Positions 8,476 through 17,018 of a DNA stretch of 64,000 nucleotides are shown here, piece by piece. A model generated the notes under the pieces. That model was given only the letters and a program-made list of their open reading frames with translations. It did no database searches and was not told the origin of the DNA. The position numbers and the translations under genes are program-made. The DNA comes from SZUA-309 sp965233675 (GTDB lineage: Bacteria; Pseudomonadota; Gammaproteobacteria; Pseudomonadales; Azotimanducaceae), in contig OZ247498.1 of NCBI GenBank assembly GCA_965233675.1, positions 4,340,001 to 4,404,000 of the forward strand. The letters run 5' to 3'. Each line of letters starts with the position of its first letter. The first letter of the stretch is position 1.

Positions 8476-9554
8476 TGAGCGACTCACCGTACAGTGCCCT
8501 TGGCCTGCCCCGGGTCATCAATGCCTCGGGCAAGATGACGGCATTGGGTGGCACCGCCCAGTCAGGTGCTGTGGCCGCCGCCCTTGGCCGCGCCGCCCAG
8601 CACCATGTGGCCCTCAGTGAACTGCGCGCCGTGGCGGGCAATGAAATAGCCCGGCGCACAGGTGCCGAAGCTGCCACGGTGACCAGCGGGGCTGCCGCCG
8701 GCATTGCCATTGGTGTGGCGGCCATGATCACCGGTACCGACATGGAACGGGTTGCGCAGTTACCCGATAGCGGCGATCTGGCCAGCGAGGTGATTCTCCA
8801 GTCCGGACATGAGGTGAACTTCGGTGCGCCGGTCAGCCAGATGGTCCGTCTGGGCGGCGGTCGGCCCGTGCATGTGGGCTCGCCATCGTCGGTGCGACCG
8901 GAAGACGTCCTGCAGGCCGTGTCGCCGCGCACGGCCGGTCTGCTTTTCGTGCAGTCGCACCACACGCGGCAGGAGCACGGCCTGACACTGGTGGATCTGG
9001 TCCGGCTGGGCAGGGAGGCGGACCTGCCCGTGCTCGTTGATGCCGCCGCTGAGGCAGACCTCACCACCTATATTGCCCAGGGCGCTGATCTGGTCACTTA
9101 CTCCGGCGGCAAGGCCATCGGTGGTCCGACCTGCGGTTTCATCTGCGGGCGCCGCGATCTGGTGGCAGCCTGCGAGCTGCAGAACGCGGGAATCGCCCGG
9201 GCCATGAAAGTCGGCAAGGAGCAGATCATGGGGCTGCTGGCCGCGCTGGCCGACTATCCCGGAGCGCAGACCTGGCCCGATCGCCTGGCGCGGCTCGAGT
9301 CTGCCCTCGAAGGGCTGCCGGATGCCCTGGTCAGACAGGAGGCGGATCTGGCCGGTCGTGACATCGTGCGGGTTGCCATCGAGAGTTCACCGGAACGGCT
9401 GCATCAGCTCAGCCGGGCGCTTCGCGCTGGTGATCCGGTGATCTACACCAGAAACCATCAGCTGGACGAAGGGCTGATGCTGTTCGATCTCCGCGAGGTC
9501 AAGGACGAGGACGTCCAGCGGATCGCCGATCGGGTGAAGGCGCTCTGGGGCTGA
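8475..9554 (+). CDS. SelA/DgaE-like PLP-dependent ammonia lyase
   Basis: A 359-residue fold-type-I PLP enzyme of the SelA-like group that includes D-glucosaminate-6-phosphate ammonia lyase (DgaE). The Schiff-base lysine is Lys213 in VTYSGGKAIGGPTCG, with Asp189 (VLVDAAAE) to hold the pyridine nitrogen. DgaE enzymes convert 2-amino-2-deoxy sugar acids to 2-keto-3-deoxy acids plus ammonia. Coupling to a deacetylase and proximity to a kinase and a lactonase fit an amino-sugar acid pathway. Selenocysteine synthase is unlikely: the protein is about 100 residues shorter than SelA and no other sel genes are nearby. Confidence 0.8.
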   Translation: MSDSPYSALGLPRVINASGKMTALGGTAQSGAVAAALGRAAQHHVALSELRAVAGNEIARRTGAEAATVTSGAAAGIAIGVAAMITGTDMERVAQLPDSGDLASEVILQSGHEVNFGAPVSQMVRLGGGRPVHVGSPSSVRPEDVLQAVSPRTAGLLFVQSHHTRQEHGLTLVDLVRLGREADLPVLVDAAAEADLTTYIAQGADLVTYSGGKAIGGPTCGFICGRRDLVAACELQNAGIARAMKVGKEQIMGLLAALADYPGAQTWPDRLARLESALEGLPDALVRQEADLAGRDIVRVAIESSPERLHQLSRALRAGDPVIYTRNHQLDEGLMLFDLREVKDEDVQRIADRVKALWG

Positions 9555-9560
9555 CGATCT

Positions 9561-10685
9561 TCAGTCGTAGATGCGGATCCGGTCGACGATCGCATCCGCA
9601 GTCTGTCGACTTGCCGCTAACGCCGCGTCGGACCACATCGTATGTTGCAGGTAGCCATGGATGAGCGCACCGAACTCCAGGTGTGTGACGGGTCGCCCGG
9701 CCGCTTCCAGTCCCGCGGCGAGGGCACGGCCCTGGTCGCGCAGAATGTCGAAGCCGGCGGTTGCTACGACGGTCGGTGGCATGGCGGAAAAATCGGCATG
9801 CTCAGCAAAGAGCAATGGTGACGCCAGCGGGTCCTGCTTGACCGTAGGGTCGGGCAGGAACAGGTCCTCGGAGAGTTCTGCGAAATACCTGTCCAGCGTG
9901 TAGCCTTCGGAGAAGGTCTGAAAGCTGGCGTAGTCGGCGACGTTCAGATCCAGGACCGGATAGTTGAGAAGCAGGCCGTCGGGTACCGTTCCCGAATTCA
10001 TGATTTCTCTGACCGCCACCGACATGGCCATGTTGCCACCCGCACTGTCGCCCCCTACGGCGACGCGACCGGATCCACCGAGCGTTTGCGCATTTGCCAC
10101 CGTCCAGGCGTAAGCAGCATAGGCGTCTTCATGAGCCGCCGGGTAGCTGTGCTCCGGGGCCAGGCGATAGTCCGCAACCACGAAGATGGCGCCAGTGCCG
10201 GCCGCAAGCTCGCGACAGCTGGGCAATGCGGCTTCCTTGCTGGCAAACAACCAGCCGCCGCCGTGAAAATAGAGGACGACCAGCGGTCTTGTGCCGGTCG
10301 GCACCTCCGGAGTGAGTACGTATGCCTGGATGTCTCCGGCCGGGCCTGGAATGGAAATTTCCCGCGATGCGACGGTCGTCGCCTCGACCCGCGTGCCCTC
10401 TATCCAGCTCCGGTCTACCGCCGCTCTGAACTGGGTGCGCCCTTCCGCCGACAGGAGCAGTGCCCGCTGTTGTGTTCGTTTGGCGGCAAATTCATCGGAG
10501 GTGGTCCACGCCTGTTGAAGGACGCTTGCGACGGGTGGGTCCAGAGTGAATCCATCGACGTTGACCGGCAAACCGTCAGTGGGTGCCGGACGCTCCGTGC
10601 AGCCGAACAGTACTGCCGCTGCAACACTCAGAAGACAGAACAGACGTGGGCTGATTCGCGGCATGGGAAAACTCATCCTGGTCAT
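9561..10685 (-). CDS. lipoprotein alpha/beta-hydrolase, HSL (family IV) esterase type
   Basis: A 374-residue secreted hydrolase. The N-terminus has a lipoprotein signal (FCLLSVAAAVLFGC, lipid Cys29). The oxyanion motif HGGGW (141-145) and the nucleophile elbow GGDSAGGN (Ser214) define the hormone-sensitive-lipase family; the acid and histidine are near GFDILRDQG and LIHGYLQHT. Likely a periplasmic or outer-membrane-anchored carboxylesterase. Three in-frame ATGs (10685, 10676, 10664) could start it; none has a strong ribosome-binding site. Its stop lies 6 bases from the DgaE-like gene's stop (convergent). Confidence 0.85.
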   Translation of the reverse strand: MTRMSFPMPRISPRLFCLLSVAAAVLFGCTERPAPTDGLPVNVDGFTLDPPVASVLQQAWTTSDEFAAKRTQQRALLLSAEGRTQFRAAVDRSWIEGTRVEATTVASREISIPGPAGDIQAYVLTPEVPTGTRPLVVLYFHGGGWLFASKEAALPSCRELAAGTGAIFVVADYRLAPEHSYPAAHEDAYAAYAWTVANAQTLGGSGRVAVGGDSAGGNMAMSVAVREIMNSGTVPDGLLLNYPVLDLNVADYASFQTFSEGYTLDRYFAELSEDLFLPDPTVKQDPLASPLLFAEHADFSAMPPTVVATAGFDILRDQGRALAAGLEAAGRPVTHLEFGALIHGYLQHTMWSDAALAASRQTADAIVDRIRIYD

Positions 10686-10745
10686 CGGGAACGGTTATCC
10701 CGCCGGTGCAATGAACGCGACAGGCTAGCAGAAGGCGCGTTTGAT

Positions 10746-10764
10746 GCAAATAATTCTCATTATC
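10746..10764. promoter_or_regulatory. Fur-box-like sequence upstream of thrC
   Basis: GCAAATAATTCTCATTATC matches 14 of 19 positions of the consensus GATAATGATAATCATTATC, with the right half intact. It lies between the divergent esterase and threonine synthase genes, 126 bases before the thrC start. One half-conserved site read by eye; function not shown. Confidence 0.4.
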
Positions 10765-10890
10765 GGTGCTATCGAAAACGAGGCGGACGCTGTCTCCGAC
10801 CCGCTGGTGGTCTTTTTGCAGCCGATGGCCTCGCACAACAGAATGGGGAGGCTACAATGCCGCCTCGCCGCAACGCTTCAATCCGGAACC

Positions 10891-12273
10891 ATGAGATATA
10901 TCAGTACCCGCGGGCAGACCGAGCCCATGTCTTTCAAAGATGCCGTTATCACCGGCATGGCGCCGGACGGCGGTCTGCTGATTCCGGAAACGATTCCCGA
11001 TGTGCGGACCCAGCTGAAAGACTGGCAGGGCCTTGCCTTCGTTCCATTTGCCCAGGCGTTGATTGCCCGGTATGTGGACGACATTCCGAAGGACACCCTC
11101 GATCAGCTGATCGAAAATGCCTATGCCACCTTCGATCATGACGAGGTGGTGCCGTTCACGCCGCTGAAAGGACTGGCAGGCAATCACGACGTGCAGGTGA
11201 TGGAGTTGTTCCATGGGCCCACGCTGGCGTTCAAGGACGTGGCGCTGCAGTTACTCGGCCAGCTGTTCGAATACATCCTCGAAGAGCGGGATGAGCACAT
11301 CAACATCCTGGGTGCCACCAGTGGCGATACGGGCTCCGCCGCAATCGCCGGTGTTCGCGGTCTGCCGGCGGTGGATGTGTTCATCATGTTTCCGGAAGGG
11401 CGGGTCAGTCCGTTACAGGAGCGGCAGATGACCACCATCCCGGACGAGAACGTGCACTGTCTGGCGGTGGAAGGCAGCTTCGATGACTGTCAGTCGCTGA
11501 TGAAGGGGCTGTTTGCGGACGCGGATGCGAAAGCCGGACTTTCGCTGGGTGCAGTCAACTCTGTGAACTGGGCAAGAGTGCTCGCCCAGATCGTCTACTA
11601 CGGCTACGCGAGCCTGAAGTTCGCTGGCAGTGATCCCGTCTCCTTCTGCGTGCCCACGGGGAACTTCGGCAACGTCTTCGCCGGTTACCTGGCCAAACGT
11701 ATGGGTTTCCCCATCGACAGGCTGATCATCGCCACCAACGACAACGATATCCTCGCCCGCTTTTTTGAAACCGGCGACTACGCCCGAGGCGCCGTGCACC
11801 ACACCACGAGCCCGGCCATGGATATTCAGGTATCCAGTAACTTCGAGCGTTACCTCTACTACTACTTCGGCGAAGACTCGCAACGCCTGACCCGTTTCAT
11901 GGAGACCTTTGCCGAGACAGGCAACGCGTCCATCGATGAGCGACCGGAAACAGAGGATTTTCTTGCCACCGCGGTCACAGAGGCGGAAGTCGCTGCCACC
12001 ATTGCGCATGTCTATGCAGAGAACGGTTACGTCACCGATCCGCATACGGCAGTGGGGCTGACGGCCGCCGGCCGCTTTCAGGTGGCGGGTGCACAGATCT
12101 GCGCTGCAACCGCCCATCCGGCGAAATTTCCGGAAGCGGTGAACGCAGCCATCGGCCGGGACGTGGCGCATCATCCGACCCTGGATGCTCTGAAGGATCT
12201 GCCGGTCCGGAAGACGATCATCCCGGCGACCACAGAAGCCGTGCGGGCCTTTCTGGACGATCACACCGCCTAG
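10891..12273 (+). CDS. thrC: threonine synthase
   Basis: A 460-residue threonine synthase of the long (fungal/gammaproteobacterial) class: MRYISTRGQTEPMSFKDAVITGMAPDGGLLIPE at the N-terminus, PLP Lys115 in FHGPTLAFKDVALQLL, and the glycine-rich phosphate loop GATSGDTGSAAIAG. It converts O-phosphohomoserine to threonine in the cytoplasm. An upstream in-frame extension to 10741 is possible, but the conserved start is ATG 10891 with GGA just before it. No hom or thrB is adjacent here. Confidence 0.93.
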   Translation: MRYISTRGQTEPMSFKDAVITGMAPDGGLLIPETIPDVRTQLKDWQGLAFVPFAQALIARYVDDIPKDTLDQLIENAYATFDHDEVVPFTPLKGLAGNHDVQVMELFHGPTLAFKDVALQLLGQLFEYILEERDEHINILGATSGDTGSAAIAGVRGLPAVDVFIMFPEGRVSPLQERQMTTIPDENVHCLAVEGSFDDCQSLMKGLFADADAKAGLSLGAVNSVNWARVLAQIVYYGYASLKFAGSDPVSFCVPTGNFGNVFAGYLAKRMGFPIDRLIIATNDNDILARFFETGDYARGAVHHTTSPAMDIQVSSNFERYLYYYFGEDSQRLTRFMETFAETGNASIDERPETEDFLATAVTEAEVAATIAHVYAENGYVTDPHTAVGLTAAGRFQVAGAQICAATAHPAKFPEAVNAAIGRDVAHHPTLDALKDLPVRKTIIPATTEAVRAFLDDHTA

Positions 12274-12290
12274 CGGATCTGCTCGATCCC

Positions 12291-13007
12291 TCAGCCCTCC
12301 TGAATGCGCCGGACCGCGTCGGGGAGGTGATCCAGTCTGTTCACGGCGACGGTCTGAGTGGGCTGGGTGGTCACCTCCCCCTCTTCCTGGCCTGGGTGCT
12401 GAACCCAGATGGTGTGCATGCCGACGCTCCCGGCGCCATGGATGTCATCCACCAGGTGATCGCCGATGTGGATGGATTCATAAGCGCAGACGCCGGCCCG
12501 ATCCAGGGCGGCATGGAAGAGGTCGGGCGCCGGCTTGCTGGCGGATACATCGGCAGACGAATAGGCAAAGGTGAAATACCGGTCCAGGCCGATTTTTGCC
12601 ACGTGGGCGTTGCCGTTGGTTAGGGCGGCCAGCTGATAGTCTTCCGAAAGAGTCGCCAGCGCCTCCAGGGCGTGCTCGAAGAAGACCACTTCCTGGCGGG
12701 CTTCGAAGAAGGTCTGGAAAGCGAGCCGGGCATTTTCAGCAGCCACCGATTCGGACAGGCCCAGACGCCGCATTCCCATGAACAGCATGGCCTCGCGCAG
12801 ACCGCTGACGTCGTGGCCGAGTTCCGGCCGTGCCGCTACCAGCTGCTGCCGGATCTCCAGGGTCACGTCCTGGTTGATGGTGGGCCGATATGCCGGCACC
12901 GCTTCATCGAGCCAGGCATACATCCGTGCCTCTGCATGACGGATCACCCGGCCCACGTCCCAGAGCGTGTTGTCCAGATCGAAGGTGATGAGCCGGATCT
13001 CAGCCAT
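12291..13007 (-). CDS. yigB: HAD-family phosphatase YigB
   Basis: A 238-residue HAD hydrolase: motif I FDLDNTLWD (Asp10, Asp12), motif II LAALTNGNA, and the C-terminal IHIGDHLVDDIHGAGSVGMHTIWV. In E. coli YigB dephosphorylates FMN and the riboflavin-pathway intermediate 5-amino-6-(5-phosphoribitylamino)uracil. The start ATG 13007 overlaps the xerC stop by 8 bases (ATGGCTGA), and the dapF-DUF484-xerC-yigB order equals that of E. coli, which makes the assignment strong. Converges with thrC. Confidence 0.88.
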   Translation of the reverse strand: MAEIRLITFDLDNTLWDVGRVIRHAEARMYAWLDEAVPAYRPTINQDVTLEIRQQLVAARPELGHDVSGLREAMLFMGMRRLGLSESVAAENARLAFQTFFEARQEVVFFEHALEALATLSEDYQLAALTNGNAHVAKIGLDRYFTFAYSSADVSASKPAPDLFHAALDRAGVCAYESIHIGDHLVDDIHGAGSVGMHTIWVQHPGQEEGEVTTQPTQTVAVNRLDHLPDAVRRIQEG

Positions 13008-13950
13008 CGCTGCCGGGTTCGCCTTTTTCTTCCGGCTGCAACTCGGCCCGGGGATGGGCCGCGTCGTAAACCTTTGCCAGATGCTGAAAGTCCAGATGGG
13101 TGTAGATCTGGGTGGTGCCCAGGTCCGAATGGCCGAGCAGCTCCTGCACCGCGCGCAGGTCGCCGCTGGACTCGAGCAGGTGGCTGGCAAACGAGTGGCG
13201 CAGCATGTGCGGGTGCAGGTCCGTGCTGCCAAGCTGGCGGGCGGCCAGATTTTTCAGGCGGTTCTGGACCGTGCGCGGACTGATTCTCGCCTGACCCCGG
13301 CCGGTGAAGAGTGGTGCGGCAGCGGGATTGCCCACGGATGGGTGGGCGTCCGCACCAGACTGTGCGGCCAGCCAGTCGCGGATCGCATCGATGGCGTGTC
13401 GGCCGAGCGGCACCTGGCGCGTCTTCCGGCCTTTGCCGAGCACGGTAACGAAGCCGCCATCCAGATCCAGGTCGCCCCGGTTCACACCCACCAGCTCGGA
13501 AAGGCGCAGACCGCTGCCGTAGAAGAGTTCGAGTATGGCCTTGTCGCGTTTTTCGAGTGGGGTTTTGGGCTCGAAGTCCAGAAGCCTGGCTGCCTGATCC
13601 GCGTCCAGCGTGCTGGGCAGGCGATTCCTGGACTTCGGCGCCCTGGCGGCGGCGGCGGGATTCTTTTTCGTTTCCCGACGTGCTTCCAGGAACCCGAAAA
13701 AGCTGCGCACACTGGACAGGGCGCGCTGAATGCTGCGTGGTGCCAGTCCTTCGCTGTGCAGGCGGGCGACGAAACGGTCGATATCGTGGCGACTGATGTT
13801 CTCCGCCGGCCCGTCCGTCATGGCCATGAAGCGGTTGAGATCGCGCCGGTAGGCAGCCAGGGTGTTGGTGGAGTAGTCCTTTTCGAACTTCAGGTGATCG
13901 AGAAACGCCTGCACGGGCGCGTCGAGTGGATGCTTCTGCTCAGCGGTCAC
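13000..13950 (-). CDS. xerC: tyrosine recombinase XerC
   Basis: A 316-residue tyrosine recombinase with all catalytic residues visible: Arg149 (GSGLRLSEL), Lys173 (LGKGRKTR), His248 and Arg251 (HPHMLRHSFASHLL), His274 (LLGHSDLGTTQ) and nucleophile Tyr283 (IYTHLD). The N-terminal core-binding domain spans about 10-95. With XerD it resolves chromosome dimers at dif during division. The gene overlaps the DUF484 gene by four bases (ATGA). The context is the housekeeping dapF operon, not a mobile element. Confidence 0.93.
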   Translation of the reverse strand: MTAEQKHPLDAPVQAFLDHLKFEKDYSTNTLAAYRRDLNRFMAMTDGPAENISRHDIDRFVARLHSEGLAPRSIQRALSSVRSFFGFLEARRETKKNPAAAARAPKSRNRLPSTLDADQAARLLDFEPKTPLEKRDKAILELFYGSGLRLSELVGVNRGDLDLDGGFVTVLGKGRKTRQVPLGRHAIDAIRDWLAAQSGADAHPSVGNPAAAPLFTGRGQARISPRTVQNRLKNLAARQLGSTDLHPHMLRHSFASHLLESSGDLRAVQELLGHSDLGTTQIYTHLDFQHLAKVYDAAHPRAELQPEEKGEPGSDG

Positions 13951-14663
13951 GCGGCCAGACGCTGGATCACCCGGCCCAGCACTTCACCGATGTAGGTGAC
14001 GAACAGGGTGTCCATGTCAGAGGTGAAGTGATGGGTCTGGCGGCTGCCGATGGCGAGGCAGCCTTCGCCGCCTTCCCAGAAAATGGGGGCGAGCACCGCA
14101 CTGCCGTCGCTGTCGTGCGGCTGGATCGGAAACAGCCCGGTCAGCTCTTCCGCTCGCAGCACCGTGCACACCGGAGTGTTCGACCGGACGAATCGGTCAT
14201 AAGGCGGATCGGAGTCGTGGCTGGCCAGATGATCCAGATGGACCGGCAGGTTCAGCAGGTGGCAGCAGACGAAGTCGGCCTGAAAATCGGCCAGCATATA
14301 GGTGGCCAGCACTTCATTGAGCTCGTGCCAGTTGTGAACGTTGAGCAGTTCGAGGGTGAGCGTTCGGGTCTTCGCGAACAGCTCGTCGTTCTCCTTGGCC
14401 GCCTGCAGAAGTTCATTCATCCGTCGTCGCATCTGCATGTTGCGCTCGCGGAGAATGGCTACCTGACGCTCGATCAGGGAGACGGCCTGGCCGCTGTCGT
14501 GAGGCAGGTTCAGCGTAGACAGCAGGCTCGAGTGGCGTTGAAAGAAATCCCGGTCGGCGCGCAGATAAGACACCACGTCTTCGTCGGTGAGGGTCTGGGA
14601 TTCCGGATCGGTGGCTGAACTCATGGGTTGTGCGGAGATCCTGTGCTGGATGGCCGGGCTCAC
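13947..14663 (-). CDS. DUF484 family protein (YigA-like)
   Basis: A 238-residue DUF484 protein. It has an N-terminal helical part (LTDEDVVSYLRADRDFFQRHSSLLSTLNLPHDSGQAVSLIERQVAILRERNMQMRR broken by a short coiled coil) and a GAF-like C-terminal half (LTGLFPIQPHDSDGSAVLAPIFWEGGEGCLAIGSR). Function is unknown although it is widely conserved between dapF and xerC. GTG 14663 gives the longest protein; ATG 14624 (MSSATDPESQ) is an equally plausible start. Confidence 0.85.
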   Translation of the reverse strand: MSPAIQHRISAQPMSSATDPESQTLTDEDVVSYLRADRDFFQRHSSLLSTLNLPHDSGQAVSLIERQVAILRERNMQMRRRMNELLQAAKENDELFAKTRTLTLELLNVHNWHELNEVLATYMLADFQADFVCCHLLNLPVHLDHLASHDSDPPYDRFVRSNTPVCTVLRAEELTGLFPIQPHDSDGSAVLAPIFWEGGEGCLAIGSRQTHHFTSDMDTLFVTYIGEVLGRVIQRLAA

Positions 14664-14690
14664 GGCCGGTTTCTCTGGCGCGGAGGGTGA

Positions 14691-15557
14691 TCAGTCGTTT
14701 TCGACGGTGATCTGGCCCTCGTAGACCAGGGTGGCGGGTCCGGTCATTTTAACGGTGTGATCCGGACCCTGCCATCGGATCCGCACCTTGCCACCCGGCA
14801 GGGAAACCTTCACTTTCCCGTCCACGAGGCCGGCCAGCCGGCTGGTAACCGCCGCAGCGCAGGCGCCGGTGCCGCAGGCCCGGGTTTCGCCGACCCCCCG
14901 CTCGAAGACCCGGAGACGGATGAAACCACGATCGACCACCTGGCAGAAGCCGATATTGGCCCGTTCGGGAAAGAAGGGATGGCGGGTGAGCGTCGATCCG
15001 ATTTCCAGCACGCTGGCGCTGGTGATGTCGTCGACCAGGATGACGCCGTGCGGGTTGCCCAGGGATGCGACCATGACCTGATGAGACTCGCCGTTTTCGT
15101 CCGCCAGCGTGTAGCGGGTGGCATCCGCCAGCATCTGGGTGTCCAGGGCATGGTCCGGGTCGCAGGGGATCGCCGCCGGCAGGAGCCCAGGTGCCCCCAT
15201 ATCCACCTCGACCTGATCGTTGTCGAGCAGGCTGGTTTCGATCAGTCCATTGCTGGTCTGGAAGCGGAGGTTGGGTTTGACGCACAAACCCCTGTCTGCG
15301 ACAAGCTTGGCCACGCATCGGGCGCCGTTGCCACACTGCTCCGCCTCGGTTCCGTCTGCGTTGAATATCTGATAGCGGAAGTCCACATCCGGATCGTCAG
15401 GCGGAGCGACGATCAGAAGCTGATCGAAACCGATACCCGTATGCCGGTCGGACCAGGCCTGGATCTGCTCGGGCGTGGGCATAAAAGGCTGACTGATACG
15501 GTCGAGCACCATGAAGTCGTTGCCGAGACCGTGCATCTTGGTGAACTGGATATTCAC
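14691..15557 (-). CDS. dapF: diaminopimelate epimerase
   Basis: A 288-residue DapF that interconverts LL- and meso-diaminopimelate for lysine and peptidoglycan synthesis. Both catalytic cysteines are present: Cys75 (EAEQCGNGARC) and Cys228 (ETRACGTGACAAAV). The start is GTG 15557 (MNIQFTKMHGLGNDF), overlapping the lysA stop by four bases (GTGA), so the two lysine-pathway genes are translationally coupled. The longer open frame upstream is antisense to nothing useful and lacks family similarity. Confidence 0.94.
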   Translation of the reverse strand: MNIQFTKMHGLGNDFMVLDRISQPFMPTPEQIQAWSDRHTGIGFDQLLIVAPPDDPDVDFRYQIFNADGTEAEQCGNGARCVAKLVADRGLCVKPNLRFQTSNGLIETSLLDNDQVEVDMGAPGLLPAAIPCDPDHALDTQMLADATRYTLADENGESHQVMVASLGNPHGVILVDDITSASVLEIGSTLTRHPFFPERANIGFCQVVDRGFIRLRVFERGVGETRACGTGACAAAVTSRLAGLVDGKVKVSLPGGKVRIRWQGPDHTVKMTGPATLVYEGQITVEND

Positions 15558-16843
15558 GGGTTCAGATCCGTGGAAAGCTGTTCGTGCCGGTAGAGATCTT
15601 CGATGGTTTCCCGACGCCGGATGACCTGAAACCGGTCGCCATCCACCAGTACCTCTGCGGGCCTCGGCCGGCTGTTGTAGTTCGAACTCTGCGACATGGC
15701 ATAGGCGCCGGCGGAATGTACGGCGATCAGGTCGCCCTCGGCCAGGGTCAGGGTTCGGTCTTTGGCGAGAAAATCGCCGCTCTCGCAGATCGGGCCGACC
15801 ACGTCCCACTGCCCGGACGTCGACGCCGGCCCGGGCGCGGTCACCGATTCGACCCGGTGCCAGGCCTGATAAAGCGCGGGACGGATCAGGTCGTTCATCG
15901 CCGCGTCCACGACCGCAAACTGACGACCGCCCGGTTCGTTGGCCGGCTTCAGATACTCCACCCGGCTGACCAGAAGTCCGCCGTTCGCGACCAGGAACCG
16001 GCCCGGTTCCACGGAAAGACCGATCTGCCGCCCCTGCAGTGCTGCCTGGACCCGGGCGCCGTAGGCGTCGATGTCGAAGTCCACTTCATTCTGATAGGTG
16101 ACGCCGAAACCGCCGCCCATATCCAGATGCTCCACGGCAATGCCGCGCTCTGCCAGGGCGTCCACCAGATCGAGGAGCCGGGACAGGGCATCCAGCATGG
16201 GCGCCATGCTTTCTATCTGGGAGCCGATGTGACAGGCGACGCCAACGGGCTCGAGCCATTCATCGGCCTGGGCCTGCGCGTAGAGCGCCAGCGCGGTTTC
16301 TGCCGGCACCCCGAACTTGTTCTCTTTCAGGCCGGTGGAGATGTAGGGGTGGGTGGCCGCGTCCACGTCCGGATTGATCCTCAACGCAACCCGCGCCGGC
16401 CGTTCCAGCAGTGCCGCACGGGAGGCGAGGCGCTCGAGTTCCGCAGCGCTTTCCACATTGAAGCAGTCGATGCCGACCTTCAGCGCCAGATCCATTTCCG
16501 CCGCCGACTTGCCGACCCCGGAGAATACGACGGTGCCGGGATCGCCGCCGGCAGCCATCACCCGCATCAGTTCCCCGCTCGATACGATGTCGAAGCCGGC
16601 GCCCAGGTCGGCGAACAGCTTGAGCACGCCGAGATTGGAATTCGCTTTCACCGCATAGCAGACGCGCCCCCCGGTGCCGCACTCGGATACGGCGGCTGCC
16701 AGGGTTCTGTATCGGGATTCGAAGTACGCGCGGGAGTACACATACACGGGCGAGCCCACCGCGGCGACGATCTCGGGGACGGGCACGGATTCCACGTGCA
16801 GGGCGTCACCGGCGGTGCCGGTGTTCCGGTGCATGACGTTCAT
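15554..16843 (-). CDS. lysA: diaminopimelate decarboxylase
   Basis: A 429-residue fold-type-III PLP decarboxylase: PLP Lys66 in VCYAVKANSNLGVL, the phosphate-binding glycines in DMGGGFGVTY, EPGRFLVANGG, and the substrate cysteine in GPICESGDFLAKDR. It makes L-lysine from meso-diaminopimelate in the cytoplasm. It follows lptM by 7 bases and overlaps dapF, forming a tight minus-strand operon. Confidence 0.95.
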   Translation of the reverse strand: MNVMHRNTGTAGDALHVESVPVPEIVAAVGSPVYVYSRAYFESRYRTLAAAVSECGTGGRVCYAVKANSNLGVLKLFADLGAGFDIVSSGELMRVMAAGGDPGTVVFSGVGKSAAEMDLALKVGIDCFNVESAAELERLASRAALLERPARVALRINPDVDAATHPYISTGLKENKFGVPAETALALYAQAQADEWLEPVGVACHIGSQIESMAPMLDALSRLLDLVDALAERGIAVEHLDMGGGFGVTYQNEVDFDIDAYGARVQAALQGRQIGLSVEPGRFLVANGGLLVSRVEYLKPANEPGGRQFAVVDAAMNDLIRPALYQAWHRVESVTAPGPASTSGQWDVVGPICESGDFLAKDRTLTLAEGDLIAVHSAGAYAMSQSSNYNSRPRPAEVLVDGDRFQVIRRRETIEDLYRHEQLSTDLNP

Positions 16844-16850
16844 GGGGCGT

Positions 16851-16994
16851 TCACGGAGACAGGCGGGCGCTCAGGACTCCGCTGCGGCTCACGTCCGGGC
16901 TGCTGTCCGGATTTTCTTCCGGCAGATAGAGCGGCCCTTTCTGGCCGCAGGTTGCAACCAGCGTGGTGAGCAGCCAGAGGATCATCCAGCGCAC
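16851..16994 (-). CDS. lptM: small lipoprotein LptM (YifL-like)
   Basis: A 47-residue gene, easy to miss, starting at GTG 16994 behind GGAAGGAAG. The translation has a short hydrophobic segment (WMILWLLTTLVATC) and then CGQKGPLYLPEENPDSS, the hallmark C-G-x-K-G-P-L-Y of LptM. In E. coli LptM binds LptD/LptE and helps oxidative maturation of the LPS translocon at the outer membrane. Position directly upstream of lysA is the conserved one. The residue before the lipid cysteine is Thr, which is unusual for a lipobox. ATG 16985 is an alternative start. Confidence 0.85.
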   Translation of the reverse strand: MRWMILWLLTTLVATCGQKGPLYLPEENPDSSPDVSRSGVLSARLSP

Positions 16995-17018
16995 GGCGCT
17001 TCCTTCCAGTTCAACGGT

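Noticed and set aside
8475..9554. Selenocysteine synthase selA
   Set aside because: Too short, no selB or selC nearby, and coupled to a deacetylase; DgaE-like lyase fits better.
10741..10890. Extended N-terminus for threonine synthase
   Set aside because: The extra 50 residues include the AT-rich Fur-like patch and do not resemble the family; ATG 10891 gives the conserved start.
13000..13950. Phage or integron integrase
   Set aside because: Tyrosine recombinase lies in the conserved dapF-xerC-yigB order with no att sites or cassettes.
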